A DNA stretch of 64,000 bases from Saccharopolyspora rectivirgula DSM 43747 (GTDB lineage Bacteria; Actinomycetota; Actinomycetes; Mycobacteriales; Pseudonocardiaceae): the NCBI RefSeq assembly GCF_000497205.1, contig NZ_AYJW01000001.1:87104-151103 (forward strand), in the 5' to 3' direction. A program made the translations under genes and the position numbers. Position 1 is the stretch's first letter. Each line of letters begins with the position of its first letter. The notes under the pieces were generated by a model. That model was not told where the DNA came from. It did not search any database and worked only from the letters and a program-made list of their open reading frames with translations. This document shows positions 1 to 9,264 of this stretch, piece after piece.

Positions 1-334
1 CGGGGGACCCGCCGCCGTCGGCGGGAAGCTGCCCGTTGGGCGCCTGGGGCGAGCCGGGCTGCACCGGGTACGCCCCGGAAGTCGCCGGTTGTGGCCCAGA
101 ACTCGCCGGATCGGCGTAGAACTGCGGGTACTGCTGAGGCCCGGAAGTCGTTGGATCGGCGTACAGCGGTTGGGGTTGCGGCGCGGAAGGATCCACATAC
201 GACGGTGCTGGATGGCCGCCCGCTGCCGGATTCCCGACCATCGGGTTCGTCCCGGGCTCGGTGTAGTGGTTCACCTGCGGTGCGCCGTCGGCCGCTTCCC
301 GCTGAGCCTCGGGGTTGTCCTGGTTTCCGGTCAC
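1..334 (-). CDS. Partial Pro/Gln-rich protein, N-terminal part only
   Basis: The gene runs off the left edge, so only about 111 N-terminal residues are visible. I chose the GTG at 334 because a GGAGGGG Shine-Dalgarno lies about eight bases upstream. The visible part is hydrophilic and disordered, with YADP(T/A)(T/S)SGP-type repeats rich in Pro, Gln, Gly and Tyr and no membrane segment. Such tails often precede membrane domains in actinobacteria (the gene at 7963 has one), but the rest is missing and no function is assigned. It lies downstream of ccsB on the same strand after a 193-base gap containing GC-rich inverted repeats. Confidence 0.55.
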   Translation of the reverse strand, partial: MTGNQDNPEAQREAADGAPQVNHYTEPGTNPMVGNPAAGGHPAPSYVDPSAPQPQPLYADPTTSGPQQYPQFYADPASSGPQPATSGAYPVQPGSPQAPNGQLPADGGGSP

Positions 335-527
335 CGTTGCCGTCCCCTCCAACACGATTCGAGCCGGTCCGCCGGCCCGAAACGGGCTCTCCAGCAAGGC
401 ACGGTAGTCCCCCGAGGCCCCGGAAGTCACCGGGCGGACGGGTTCGCAGCCGGCTCCGCCCGCCCCGCAGCTGCCGGCTCTCCAGCTGCTGCGCCGGTGA
501 CCGGGGAAAACTCCCGCGCCGGGCGGA

Positions 528-1529
528 CTACAGCCCAGCGTACGAGTGCAGGCCCGATACGACGATGTTCACGAAGAACAGGTTGAAGATCATCACCGCC
601 AGGCCGAGGATGTTGATCCACGCCGCGCGAGCACCCCGCCAACCAGCGGTGGCCCGTGCGTGCAGGTAGGCAGCGTAGACGATCCAGGCGACCAGAGAAG
701 TGGTTTCCTTCGGGTCCCACCCCCAGAAACGACCCCACGCGGCTTCCGCCCAGATGGCGCCCGCGATGATCGCGAACGTCCACATCGGGAAGATGAGCAC
801 CGTCGTGCGGTAGGCCAGCCGGTCCAGGGTTTGGCTGGTGGGCAGGCGGGAACCGAACTTGGCGAGCTTGAGCGGGTTGTTCTCGTGGCGCAGCCGGAGC
901 AGGTACAGCAGGCTGGCCACGCCGGCGACCAGCAGCACACCGCTGGAGATCACCGCGGCCGAGACGTGGATCACGATCCAGTAGGACTGCAGGGCCGGCT
1001 GGAGCGGAGCGGCTTCCGCGTAGAGCACCGTCCCGGACAGGAACAGCAGCAGGACCACCGGCAGCATGAGGAAACCGCCGAGCGGACGCACCCGCACCGC
1101 GCTCCCCGTCTGCGACTTGGCCAGGGCGTACAGCGTGACCAGCCAAGCGATGCAGGCGGCCAGGCAGATCGCGGAGCCGAACTCGTACATGTTGCCCCAC
1201 GGCACCCGGTTGGTGGCCAGTCCGCGCAGCAGCAGCGAGGCGAAGTGCACCAGCACCCCGAGCACGGTCATGGACACGGCCATGCCGCCGAGCCGTTCCC
1301 GCAGCGGGCGCCGCTCCGGTTGCTCGATCCGCCCCACTTCCGGCGGGGCTTCGGCGACCGTGCTCCCGCCCCCGGCGCCGACCTGCGCGACCTCCTTGCG
1401 CCGCACCGCCTTGCCCGGGGTTCCGAAAGCGAATTCGCCGAGGTACAGCAACATCGCGAAGATGTAGATGACCACCGAGGTGGCGTACGCCATGTCGCTG
1501 TACGTCGACAGGGTCTGGTTGACCGGCAT
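528..1529 (-). CDS. ccsB: Cytochrome c biogenesis protein CcsB (CcsA/ResC type)
   Basis: The protein has 333 residues and several hydrophobic segments. It is the heme-handling partner of ResB in system II cytochrome c maturation, delivering heme to apocytochromes on the outer face of the membrane. The diagnostic tryptophan-rich motif WGWDPKETTSLVAW sits in the C-terminal half, followed by a conserved His in YLHARA. Its ATG overlaps the resB stop by one base (TGATG), so the two are translationally coupled. N-terminal residues about 40-70 form a hydrophilic cytoplasmic loop rich in Lys, Gly and Pro. The family assignment is firm. Confidence 0.95.
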   Translation of the reverse strand: MPVNQTLSTYSDMAYATSVVIYIFAMLLYLGEFAFGTPGKAVRRKEVAQVGAGGGSTVAEAPPEVGRIEQPERRPLRERLGGMAVSMTVLGVLVHFASLLLRGLATNRVPWGNMYEFGSAICLAACIAWLVTLYALAKSQTGSAVRVRPLGGFLMLPVVLLLFLSGTVLYAEAAPLQPALQSYWIVIHVSAAVISSGVLLVAGVASLLYLLRLRHENNPLKLAKFGSRLPTSQTLDRLAYRTTVLIFPMWTFAIIAGAIWAEAAWGRFWGWDPKETTSLVAWIVYAAYLHARATAGWRGARAAWINILGLAVMIFNLFFVNIVVSGLHSYAGL

Positions 1530-3151
1530 CAGTTCTTCCCTTCGCGCGCGGTCCCGGCAGCCACACGTGACTGCGGCGACTCCCCTCCCGCAGTGCCCAG
1601 CAGGTCAGCAGCCAGCCGGGCGAATTCCTCGCCATAACCGGCCTGGTCGGTGCGGGCGAGGCCGCCCACTTCGACCACAGTACGTTCGCCGGAGCCGGCA
1701 CCGGCCTCCGGGTTCGGCACCGCGCGCACCCAGATGCGGCGGCGCTTGATGCTCAGCGACACCATGAGCCCGCTGATCACCGCGATGGCCGAGACGAGGA
1801 CCCACGGCTGGAACGGGTCGTGCGAGACCTGCAGGTTGACCCAGCGCTCCACGCCGTCGAAGCGGACGACGGTGCCGTCGTCGAGGCGGATCTCCTCGCC
1901 GAGGCGGAGGTTCTCCCGGGCCACCTGCTTCAACCGGCCCTGCTCGACCATGCTCTGGTCGACCCCGAAGATCGACTGGGGACGGCCGGAGTCCAGCCCG
2001 AGGTCGCCGCGCAGCACGTCGACCGCCACGGCGGGATCCTCCAACCCCGGGTACTGCGAGCTCAGCAAACTGCCCTCGAAGGACGCGGTGGGGGCGAACA
2101 AGCCGGTGATGGCCAGCTGCTGCTCCCGCCGCTCCACCGGGTCGGTGACGCCGGGCCGGTCGAACTTGGTGGCCCCCTGGGAGAGCATGGTGTTGGGGTT
2201 CATCGGCTGCCACTGGACCAGCCCGGTGCGCCGCTGGCCGTCCGGCCAGATCACGGTGAACTGCGGGGCGTAGCCGTTGCCGGTCAGGTACACCCGGTCA
2301 CCGGCGGTGCGCAGCGGGTGGTTGACCTCCAACTGGTACGGCCGCCAGACGTCGTTCTCCAAGTCCTCTCCGGACTGGTACTCCAGGTCGGCGCGGTAGT
2401 ACTCGGCCTGCCCGTTGGGCAGGTAGTCGACGTCCAGGTCGTTCACCCGCACGCAGAACGGGTTGAGCTTGGTGCCGTCCACCGACAACCCGGGGCGGAA
2501 CGAGTCGAAGTTGTAGGTTCCGGCGTTGCAGAAGGACGAGCCGTTGGCCATCACCACGACCTGGCCCTCGTAGCCGTACAGCTTGCCGCCGGCCACCCCG
2601 ACGAGCAGGCCGACGAGCGCGAAGTGGAACAGCAGGTTCCCGACTTCCCGCAGGTAGCCGCGTTCCGCGCTGATCGAGCGGGCACCGTCCCCCTCGTCCC
2701 GCTCCACCAGCCGCCAGCCCTTCAGCCGGGTGCGGGCCGCGCTCATCACGTCATCGACCGACCGGTCCGATGTGGCGGTCTCGTAGTGCGGCATCCGGCG
2801 CAGGTTCCGCGGGGTGCGCACCGGTTTGGCGCGCCACTGCCGGTAGTGCTCGGCGGTGCGCGGCAGCAGGCACCCGATCAGCGAGATGAACAGCAGCACG
2901 TAGATGGCTGCGAACCAGACCGAGCTGAACACCTCGAACATGCCTAGCTTGTCCAGCACCGGCGCCAGCTCGGGGTGCTTGTTGAAGTAGTCGTCCACTC
3001 CGGACTGGTTGACCGAGCGCTGCGGGATCAACGCGCCCGGCAGCGCCGCCAGAGCCAACAGGAACAGCAGCACCAGCGCGGTGCGCATGGAAGTCAGACC
3101 GCGCCAGGTGTTCCGGAGCAAGGCCAGCAGGGCCTTCAACTGGGTAAGCAT
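1529..3151 (-). CDS. resB: Cytochrome c biogenesis protein ResB
   Basis: The protein has 540 residues with the ResB/Ccs1 layout: two N-terminal membrane helices (about 20-45 and 75-95), a third near 165-185, a large extracytoplasmic domain (about 190-450), and a last helix near 450-475 followed by a basic cytoplasmic tail. With CcsB it forms the system II cytochrome c synthase. Start and stop both overlap neighbours by one base (TGATG at 3151 with ccdA, and at 1529 with ccsB), so ccdA-resB-ccsB is a tightly coupled operon. Its length suits the actinobacterial family. Confidence 0.95.
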   Translation of the reverse strand: MLTQLKALLALLRNTWRGLTSMRTALVLLFLLALAALPGALIPQRSVNQSGVDDYFNKHPELAPVLDKLGMFEVFSSVWFAAIYVLLFISLIGCLLPRTAEHYRQWRAKPVRTPRNLRRMPHYETATSDRSVDDVMSAARTRLKGWRLVERDEGDGARSISAERGYLREVGNLLFHFALVGLLVGVAGGKLYGYEGQVVVMANGSSFCNAGTYNFDSFRPGLSVDGTKLNPFCVRVNDLDVDYLPNGQAEYYRADLEYQSGEDLENDVWRPYQLEVNHPLRTAGDRVYLTGNGYAPQFTVIWPDGQRRTGLVQWQPMNPNTMLSQGATKFDRPGVTDPVERREQQLAITGLFAPTASFEGSLLSSQYPGLEDPAVAVDVLRGDLGLDSGRPQSIFGVDQSMVEQGRLKQVARENLRLGEEIRLDDGTVVRFDGVERWVNLQVSHDPFQPWVLVSAIAVISGLMVSLSIKRRRIWVRAVPNPEAGAGSGERTVVEVGGLARTDQAGYGEEFARLAADLLGTAGGESPQSRVAAGTAREGKN

Positions 3152-3933
3152 CAGATAGGCATCTCAAAACCGGCGATCGGGCCGCGCAGCACCGCGACCA
3201 GCTCTCCCCACAATCCCGTGACCAGCAACACGCCGACCAGAACCAGCAGCACTCCCCCTGCCAACTGAATGGTGCGGGCGCGCCGGCGCAACCAGCCCGT
3301 GCTCCGCACCGCCCAACGCGCTCCCAACGCGAGCAGCACGAACGGAAGCCCGAGACCGAGGCAGTAGGCGGCGACCAGCAGCACGCCGCGCACCGCGGTA
3401 CCGGTGTCGACGTCCGTGCCGGCCGCGACCGAGATCACCCCGATGAGGGTGGGCCCCAGGCAAGGCGTCCACCCGAGCCCGAAGACCGCCCCGAGCAGCG
3501 GCGCTCCCCACAACCCCGCCTTCGGCACGCGGTGGATGCGCACATCCCGCTGCAGCGCCGGGACGAAACCGAGGAACACCAGTCCCATCGCGACCGTGAC
3601 GAGTCCGCCGATCCGCTGCAGCCACTGCTCGTTGGCCAGCAGCGCGTCCGACAGTCCGAGCAGGAGCAGAGCACCGGCCGCGAAGACGACGCTGAAACCG
3701 CCGACGAACAGCATCGCCGCACCGGCGACCCGCCAGCGGCCGCGGCGGTTGTGCGCCGCTTCGGCCTCGTTCACCGGAGGCGCTTCCGCCCCGACCACGC
3801 CGGCCAGGTAAGCCAGGTAACCCGGGACCAGCGGCACCACGCAGGGCGACGCGAAGCTGATTGCCCCCGCCAATGCCGCGATCGCGGCCGCCAACAACAG
3901 CGGCCCGGACGCGGCGAGCTCAGTGGGGTTCAC
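3151..3933 (-). CDS. ccdA: Cytochrome c biogenesis membrane protein CcdA
   Basis: The protein has 260 residues from the GTG at 3933, chosen because the longer upstream frame is not hydrophobic and does not look conserved. It is a polytopic CcdA/DsbD-beta-type protein that carries reducing equivalents from cytoplasmic thioredoxin across the membrane. The two redox cysteines are visible in FASPCVVPLVPG and GWTPCLGPTL. The likely recipient is the TlpA-like lipoprotein encoded just upstream at 4138. A strong hairpin separates the two genes, so ccdA may have its own promoter. The Shine-Dalgarno is weak. Confidence 0.93.
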   Translation of the reverse strand: MNPTELAASGPLLLAAAIAALAGAISFASPCVVPLVPGYLAYLAGVVGAEAPPVNEAEAAHNRRGRWRVAGAAMLFVGGFSVVFAAGALLLLGLSDALLANEQWLQRIGGLVTVAMGLVFLGFVPALQRDVRIHRVPKAGLWGAPLLGAVFGLGWTPCLGPTLIGVISVAAGTDVDTGTAVRGVLLVAAYCLGLGLPFVLLALGARWAVRSTGWLRRRARTIQLAGGVLLVLVGVLLVTGLWGELVAVLRGPIAGFEMPI

Positions 3934-4040
3934 ATCTCGAGGGTAGGTAAACCCGCTTCCGCCACGTGCACCGGGCTCGGTGAACACCACCACATCTTCC
4001 CTGGTGAGCGGGTGAGGAGGAGCGAGCGGGCGGCACGGCA

Positions 4041-4076
4041 GGGGCCAAGGTCCCGATTTTGCAGGACCTTGGCCCC
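4041..4076 (-). terminator. Perfect 13-bp hairpin between tlpA-like gene and ccdA
   Basis: GGGGCCAAGGTCC pairs with GGACCTTGGCCCC around a 10-base loop. It lies 62 bases beyond the stop of the TlpA-like gene and about 110 bases before ccdA, so it probably terminates or attenuates transcription between the two halves of the cytochrome c cluster. There is no clear U-run, which is common for actinobacterial terminators. Confidence 0.6.
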
Positions 4077-4137
4077 GAAAGGACTTTCCCGGCATTCCCG
4101 GCGGGAAGCTCGCCGCTCGTCCCGGTGCGCCGCAGCA

Positions 4138-4725
4138 CTAGGCGGCCGGTTCGGCAGCCACCTTCTGCACTTCCGGCAGCAGCTCGCTGGCGAGCATCTC
4201 GGTGAGGAACACCGCGGCCACCCGGTGCTGGCGGTCCAGCACGATCGTGGCCGGCACGGTGCTGCGCGGGAAGTTCCGCAGCGCCAGCAGGGAACGGCCC
4301 GGCGGGTCGTAGATCGACGGGTAGGTGAGCCCGCGGTCCCGGTGGAAGTCCGCCGCCGCCTGCCGGCTGTCCCGCACGTTGATGCCCAACACCTGGACGC
4401 CCTGCTCCGCCGTCTTGTCCTGCACTTCCTGCAGGTCGTCGGCTTCCGAACGGCACGGGCCGCACCACGAGCCCCAGATGTTGAGCACCACGACCTGTCC
4501 GGCGAAGTCGTCCAGGTGGATCTGCTCGCCCGGCTCCAGCAAGCTCTCCCCGGACAGGCCGGTGACCCGGCCGCGCTCCTGCGGTTCGTAGTGGATCCTG
4601 GTCTGCCCGCCCGGCGAGACGAAGGTGAATTCGCCGTCGTCAGAACCGGTTCCAGCCGTGCAGCCGGTGAGCAGCACGGCCAGCACCGCGGCGAGCGGCC
4701 CGAGTCGGCTCAGCCACTTCCTCAT
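4138..4725 (-). CDS. TlpA/ResA-like thioredoxin lipoprotein
   Basis: The protein has 195 residues. A basic start and hydrophobic stretch end in the lipobox LLTGC (Cys22), so it should be a membrane-anchored lipoprotein. The AhpC/TSA-redoxin domain begins near residue 55 and carries the active site WCGPC (Cys88/Cys91). Its likely role is reducing apocytochrome c haem-binding cysteines, fed by CcdA. The order matches Rv0526-Rv0529 of M. tuberculosis as I recall it. The ATG at 4725 overlaps the stop of the upstream histidine phosphatase gene by four bases (ATGA). Confidence 0.9.
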   Translation of the reverse strand: MRKWLSRLGPLAAVLAVLLTGCTAGTGSDDGEFTFVSPGGQTRIHYEPQERGRVTGLSGESLLEPGEQIHLDDFAGQVVVLNIWGSWCGPCRSEADDLQEVQDKTAEQGVQVLGINVRDSRQAAADFHRDRGLTYPSIYDPPGRSLLALRNFPRSTVPATIVLDRQHRVAAVFLTEMLASELLPEVQKVAAEPAA

Positions 4726-5357
4726 GCGCCGGTCACCTTCGGGTCCGTCTCCCCGGCCGGCTCGACGTAGGCGATCCGGACCAGTTCCTCGTCCCGGAAC
4801 ACCAGGCTGGTCACCGAAGCCAACGAGCACTGCCGGTGCCGCGGGTCGTGCCACATCCGCCTGCCTTCCAAGAACCTGCGCAGCGTCCAGATCGGCAGCT
4901 GGTGGGACACGCACACCGCCTCGTGGCCCTCCGCCTGCTGCCGCGCCCGGTGCACCGCACCGAGCATCCGGTGCGCGATCTGCAGGTACGGCTCCCCCCA
5001 CGAAGGACGGAACGGATTCCACAACTTCGGCCAGTGCCGCGGCGAACGCAGCGCCCCGTCGCCGACCGAGACCCGCAGTCCCTCGAACTTGTTGTCCGCC
5101 TCGATCAGCCGCTCGTCGGTGTCCACCTCGAGCTGGCAGAGCGCAGCGATCGGCGCCGCGGTCTGCTGGGCCCGTTCCAGCGGCGAAGCGACCACTTTCC
5201 GGATGGCCCGGCCGGCCAGGAACTCCGCCACCATCTTCGCTTGCTGCTCCCCCCGGTCGGACAGCCGGTAGCCCGGCAGCCGTCCGTAGAGGATTCCCTC
5301 GGGGTTGTGCACCTCACCGTGTCGAACCAGGTGCACCACGGTCTTCTGTCCACTCAT
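4722..5357 (-). CDS. Histidine phosphatase family protein
   Basis: The protein has 211 residues in the phosphoglycerate-mutase-like fold. The catalytic motif [10 protein letters not shown] is near residue 12, and the second core His is in [10 protein letters not shown]. It is Rv0525-like by position, between hemL and the TlpA gene. The substrate is unknown; members of this branch are usually called phosphoglycerate mutase without biochemical support. Both ends overlap neighbours by four bases (ATGA with hemL at 5354 and with the TlpA gene at 4722), so it is translated as part of the hemL operon. Confidence 0.88.
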   Translation of the reverse strand: MSGQKTVVHLVRHGEVHNPEGILYGRLPGYRLSDRGEQQAKMVAEFLAGRAIRKVVASPLERAQQTAAPIAALCQLEVDTDERLIEADNKFEGLRVSVGDGALRSPRHWPKLWNPFRPSWGEPYLQIAHRMLGAVHRARQQAEGHEAVCVSHQLPIWTLRRFLEGRRMWHDPRHRQCSLASVTSLVFRDEELVRIAYVEPAGETDPKVTGA

Positions 5358-6706
5358 GCCTGCTCCGGAGGAGTCGCCGCGGCGGCGGCCCGAGCCGCGT
5401 GCGGCAGTGCCGCCTCGATCGTCTCGAAGGCCTCGTCGTCCATCGCCGCGTTGACGAACCAGCACTCGAACGCGCTCGGCGGCGGGTACACCCCGCGCTT
5501 GAGCAGCTCGTGGAAGAACGGGCCGTACCGCCAGGCCTGCTGGTCCTGCACCTGCTCGTAGTTGTGCGCCGGGGACTCCCGGAACACCACGCTGAACAGG
5601 TTCCCGGCGACCGAGAGCTGGTGCGCCACCCCCGCTTCGGTCAGCGCCCGGGTCACCATCCCGCCCAAGCGCTCGGCGTTGCGGTCCAGAGCCGCGTAGA
5701 CGTCCTCGTCCGCGGCCCGCAGGTTGGCCAGACCGGCGGCCACCGCCACCGGGTTCCCGGCGAGCGTGCCCGCCTGGTACACCGGGCCGGACGGCGCCAG
5801 GTGGGCCATGACCTCGGCCCGCCCGCCGAACGCGGCGGCCGGCAGCCCGCCCGACATCACCTTGCCGAAGGTGTACAGGTCACCGGCGACCCCGTCCAGG
5901 CCGTACCACCCGGCGCGGGAAACCCGGAAACCGGTCAGCACCTCGTCCATGATCAGCAGGGCGCCGTGCTCCCGGGTGATCTCCCGCAGGCCGGCGTTGA
6001 ACCCGGGCTGCGGCGCGAGCGCGCCCATGTTCCCGGCCGCCGCTTCGGTGATCACCGCGGCGATCTCCGAGCCGTGCTCGGCGAAGGTCTGGCGCACCGC
6101 CTCGAGGTCGTTGTACGGCAGCACCAGCGTGTCCGCGGCCTGCGCCCCGGTGACCCCGGGCGAAGTCGGCAGCCCCAGCGTGGCCACCCCGGAGCCGGCG
6201 CTGGCCAGCAGCGAGTCCACGTGCCCGTGGTAGCAGCCGGCGAACTTGACGATCTTGCGGCGGCCGGTGAAACCACGGGCCAGCCGCACCGCGCTCATCG
6301 TGGCCTCGGTCCCGGAGTTGACCAACCGGACCTGTTCGACCGGCTCCACCCGGTCGATGATCTCCTGCGCTAGCTCGATCTCCCCGGCGCTGGGGGTGCC
6401 GAAGGACAGCCCGCCCGACGCGGCGTCCCGCACCGCGCGCACCACATCGGGATGGGCGTGGCCGTTGATCATCGGCCCCCAGGAGGAGACCAGGTCGACG
6501 TACCGGTTGTCGTCGGCGTCCCACAGGTACGGCCCCGATCCGCGGACCATGAAGCGCGGCGTCCCACCGACCGACTGGAACGCGCGAACCGGTGAGTTCA
6601 CCCCGCCCGGGGTGACCTTCCTGGCGCGGTCGAACAGTTCGCGAGACCGCGGAGCCGGATCATCCTTCGAGTTCGAAGCGGGATTAGCAGGAGTTTCGGC
6701 AGTCAC
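5354..6706 (-). CDS. hemL: Glutamate-1-semialdehyde 2,1-aminomutase
   Basis: The protein has 450 residues. It is a PLP enzyme converting glutamate-1-semialdehyde to 5-aminolevulinate, the second step of the C5 heme pathway begun by HemA (encoded at 13386). The PLP lysine is in [11 protein letters not shown] (Lys282). [11 protein letters not shown] near the N-terminus and [10 protein letters not shown] are family signatures. The first 20 residues are a disordered extension. The stop overlaps the start of the phosphatase gene, so hemL leads a coupled hemL-phosphatase-TlpA unit. Confidence 0.96.
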   Translation of the reverse strand: MTAETPANPASNSKDDPAPRSRELFDRARKVTPGGVNSPVRAFQSVGGTPRFMVRGSGPYLWDADDNRYVDLVSSWGPMINGHAHPDVVRAVRDAASGGLSFGTPSAGEIELAQEIIDRVEPVEQVRLVNSGTEATMSAVRLARGFTGRRKIVKFAGCYHGHVDSLLASAGSGVATLGLPTSPGVTGAQAADTLVLPYNDLEAVRQTFAEHGSEIAAVITEAAAGNMGALAPQPGFNAGLREITREHGALLIMDEVLTGFRVSRAGWYGLDGVAGDLYTFGKVMSGGLPAAAFGGRAEVMAHLAPSGPVYQAGTLAGNPVAVAAGLANLRAADEDVYAALDRNAERLGGMVTRALTEAGVAHQLSVAGNLFSVVFRESPAHNYEQVQDQQAWRYGPFFHELLKRGVYPPPSAFECWFVNAAMDDEAFETIEAALPHAARAAAAATPPEQA

Positions 6707-6751
6707 GACCCCAGTGTGACAGGCTGCGCGGCGTGCGCCGGACCACCCCGG

Positions 6752-7075
6752 TCAGTACCGCTGCCTCCGCTGCCGCAGCTGCAGCACCCGGCGACCGGCG
6801 TCCACCAGCAGCAGGCCGGACAGCATGCCCAGCATGATCCCGATCGTCAGCCAGTTGCCGAAGGAGCGGGTGACGGTGTCCAGCCCGGCGTCGGAAATCC
6901 CCAGGTGGATGGTCACGCTGCCGTTGCCCCACGACCGCTGGGCGGCGTACCCCAGTCCGAGCGCGGCCAGCACCTCCACCCCGGCCAGCAACGGGCCCCG
7001 GGCAGCGGTCGCCGGCTCGCCGGACCGCTCGCCTCCTGCTGGTACCTGCTCCGGACGCGATTCCACGAACGTCAC
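6752..7075 (-). CDS. Small two-helix membrane protein
   Basis: The protein has 107 residues with two predicted helices (about 30-46 and 75-95), a hydrophilic N-terminus and a very basic C-terminal tail (RRVLQLRQRRQRY). I do not recognise a family. It lies 45 bases upstream of hemL on the same strand and 28 bases below the DUF3093 gene, so it is probably co-transcribed. It has no paralogue among the neighbouring membrane proteins that I can see. Confidence 0.6.
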   Translation of the reverse strand: MTFVESRPEQVPAGGERSGEPATAARGPLLAGVEVLAALGLGYAAQRSWGNGSVTIHLGISDAGLDTVTRSFGNWLTIGIMLGMLSGLLLVDAGRRVLQLRQRRQRY

Positions 7076-7103
7076 CCGACCAGGCTCTCACGTCGCGGCA
7101 GCA

Positions 7104-7541
7104 CTAGCGGTCCTCCACCAGCCGGGCCAGCTGGGCGCTCAGCTCCTCGGGGGCCTTGGCCCAGGCCAGCACCACCTCACCGCTGGTCAGCCGCAGCGGC
7201 ACCGCGGTGGTTCCCCGGGGCACCGTCCAACTGCCGCCCAGCACCCGGGCACCCACCGGGGTGCCCACCTCGCTGACCGCGTCGATGCGGGACACCGGCA
7301 GCTCCTCGCGCCCCTGCCGCAGGGTGGTGGTGGTCAGCCGCACCGAGCACAACCGCCGGCGGCCGTACACCCACAACGCGGTCGCCAGGGTGAAGACCCC
7401 GCCGATGAGCAACCACCACCCCAGGTGCCGCGGCCCCGGGGACCCGATCTCCACCAGCGCGCCCAGCGCGGCGAACAGCGGCCCCCAGCACAGGGGCCAC
7501 CAGCTGCTGCCGCGCTCGGCATACCGGACTCGTTCGCTCAT
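7104..7541 (-). CDS. DUF3093 family membrane protein
   Basis: The protein has 145 residues. The N-terminal RYAERGSSWWP motif, two close hydrophobic helices (about 15-60) and the beta-rich C-terminal half match actinobacterial DUF3093. Function is unknown. The ATG at 7541 overlaps the stop of the next upstream membrane-protein gene by four bases (ATGA). It therefore sits in the string of small membrane proteins between hemL and hemB. Confidence 0.75.
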   Translation of the reverse strand: MSERVRYAERGSSWWPLCWGPLFAALGALVEIGSPGPRHLGWWLLIGGVFTLATALWVYGRRRLCSVRLTTTTLRQGREELPVSRIDAVSEVGTPVGARVLGGSWTVPRGTTAVPLRLTSGEVVLAWAKAPEELSAQLARLVEDR

Positions 7542-7966
7542 CGCTCCCCGGTCAACCAGTCCGTGCTGGCGCGCTGCCACAGGAACACCGCGGCCAGCAC
7601 CCCGATCACCAGCACCACGGCCTGCACGCTGAACACCGCCCCGGTGCCCAGCACCATCACCAGGTGGCACAGCGCCACCACCGACAGGGCGATCCGAGCC
7701 CAGTGCTGCTGGCGGAACAGCAGCGCACCGAAACCGAAGTAGGCGGCGGCGAACAGCACCGCCAACGCGGTGTTGGTCCACAGCAACCGCTCCGCTCGGC
7801 TGGTGGCCTCCTCCGGCGCGACCAGGCCGCTTTCCAGCACCTGCTGCGGCAGCTCGGCCCGGCCCGCCCACATCAACCCCGTCTGCAGCAGCAAGAACAG
7901 CGCCACGATCCACCACAGCACCACGGCCAGCACCAGCTGCCGAGGCGGTCGCGGCGCTGCGGTCAT
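7538..7966 (-). CDS. Four-helix membrane protein, divergent member of the hemB-linked family
   Basis: The protein has 142 residues and about four hydrophobic segments. The stretch RQQHWARIALSVVAL resembles the RxGRNWARVxLx segment of the three genes upstream (7963, 8689, 9265), so I regard it as a divergent fourth copy. It lacks the aromatic NxYF C-terminus of the others. ATGA overlaps join it to both neighbours. No function can be named. Confidence 0.7.
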   Translation of the reverse strand: MTAAPRPPRQLVLAVVLWWIVALFLLLQTGLMWAGRAELPQQVLESGLVAPEEATSRAERLLWTNTALAVLFAAAYFGFGALLFRQQHWARIALSVVALCHLVMVLGTGAVFSVQAVVLVIGVLAAVFLWQRASTDWLTGER

Positions 7967-8637
7967 GCCTGCCTCGCCGCGTTGAAGTACCAGTTGGAGG
8001 GCTTCAAGTAGACCAGCACGAGGAAGGCGATCATGCCAAGACCGCTGATCGCCTGGTCGAGGACGGTCACCACGAGGAACGAGGTGGGCATCTCAACGCC
8101 CTCCAGCGACCCGTACCCCCCGGTGCCGAGCCCGCTGGCCAGCCCGGAGATCACGTTGAGCAGCCAGATGGCGGCGAAGATGGTCAGCACCACGCGCGCC
8201 CAGTTGCGGCCCGCTCGCATCTTGAAGCCGAACAAGATCCACAGCGCGGTGAGGATCAGCATGAGCACGGTGACGAAGATGGAGACGCCGAACACCAGCC
8301 CCTGGGCGAACTGGGAGAAGCCGTCCTGCACCTCGGCGACGTACTCGTCGGTGGCCACCTCCTGGCGGAAGGCCTGGTCGACGGCCTTCTGCGCGAGGAA
8401 GAAGCTCAGCACGTTGAAGATCACGGCCAGCAGCGGCACCGCCACCGCGATCCAGAACGCCGCTTCCACGGTCTTCGGCCGCGGCACCCGGGGCGGGGTC
8501 GGCGCGGGCGGAGCGGCGTACGGGTTCGGCGCCTGCGGCAGCGGTCCGGACTGCGGGACGGGGTGCGGCCCCGTGCCACCAGCCGCCTGCGGCGGGTAGC
8601 CCGAGGGCTGCTGCCAGGGATTCTGCGGAGAACTCAC
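7963..8637 (-). CDS. Membrane protein with Pro-rich N-terminus, hemB-linked family
   Basis: The protein has 224 residues from the GTG at 8637; a TTG at 8643 is also in frame, and neither has a clear ribosome site. A disordered Pro/Gln/Tyr-rich stretch of about 50 residues precedes four predicted helices (about 55-80, 110-140, 150-170, 190-215). The signature MRAGRNWARVVLTIF and the C-terminal LKPSNWYFN recur in the next two upstream genes. Its stop overlaps the next start by four bases. Function is unknown. Confidence 0.75.
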   Translation of the reverse strand: MSSPQNPWQQPSGYPPQAAGGTGPHPVPQSGPLPQAPNPYAAPPAPTPPRVPRPKTVEAAFWIAVAVPLLAVIFNVLSFFLAQKAVDQAFRQEVATDEYVAEVQDGFSQFAQGLVFGVSIFVTVLMLILTALWILFGFKMRAGRNWARVVLTIFAAIWLLNVISGLASGLGTGGYGSLEGVEMPTSFLVVTVLDQAISGLGMIAFLVLVYLKPSNWYFNAARQA

Positions 8638-8688
8638 GCGCAAACAGTATGGATCTTCGCGCCGACTTGTCCACCAGATCCGGAAAAG

Positions 8689-9237
8689 TCACCGTCGTCG
8701 GGAGAGCTGGAAGTACTCGTTGGACGAGTGCAGGTGCACCAGCAGCAGCGTGGCGCCGACCGAGAGCACCTGCACCACGGCGAGCAGGGTTTCTCCGCTG
8801 AGCGCGGAGCTGCTGAAGACGCTCTGCGCGGCCAGCAGGATCCACACCGCGCCCAAGACGGTGACCGCCACCCGAGCCCAGTTGCGCCCCCGGCGCATGA
8901 AGTGCAGCAGCGCGATCCACACCCCGGCGACGAGCACCAGCGCCAGCACCGCCACCAGCACGGTCACCTGCCGCAGCGCGCGGATCTGCTCCAAGGTGAA
9001 GCGCTGCCCGTCCGCGGTGCGCATCTGCTCCACCATGGCCCGCAGTTCGGCGTCCGACACGGACAGCACCGAGAACGCGAAGATCGCGAAACCCACGAGC
9101 ACGCTGAACAAGCCGGCCCAGAACGCCAGCTCCACCGAACTCGGCCGGGACGCCCGACCGGATCCCCCCGGCACCGGGCGGTGCGCGCCCCCGGCCCCAT
9201 GCGACTCCGCCACCTCGTCAGAGTAGCCAGCCCCCAT
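8689..9237 (-). CDS. Membrane protein, hemB-linked family
   Basis: The protein has 182 residues. After a short disordered N-terminus there are four hydrophobic segments, with an acidic loop between the first two (DAELRAMVEQMRTADGQ). The RRGRNWARVAVTVLG segment and the SSNEYFQLSRRR end mark it as a paralogue of the flanking genes at 7963 and 9265. The start ATG at 9237 is the first in frame but lacks a well-spaced ribosome site, so a GTG slightly downstream is possible. Confidence 0.72.
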   Translation of the reverse strand: MGAGYSDEVAESHGAGGAHRPVPGGSGRASRPSSVELAFWAGLFSVLVGFAIFAFSVLSVSDAELRAMVEQMRTADGQRFTLEQIRALRQVTVLVAVLALVLVAGVWIALLHFMRRGRNWARVAVTVLGAVWILLAAQSVFSSSALSGETLLAVVQVLSVGATLLLVHLHSSNEYFQLSRRR

Positions 9238-9264
9238 CGGGCCGGCCAGCGGAAAACCTCCTGG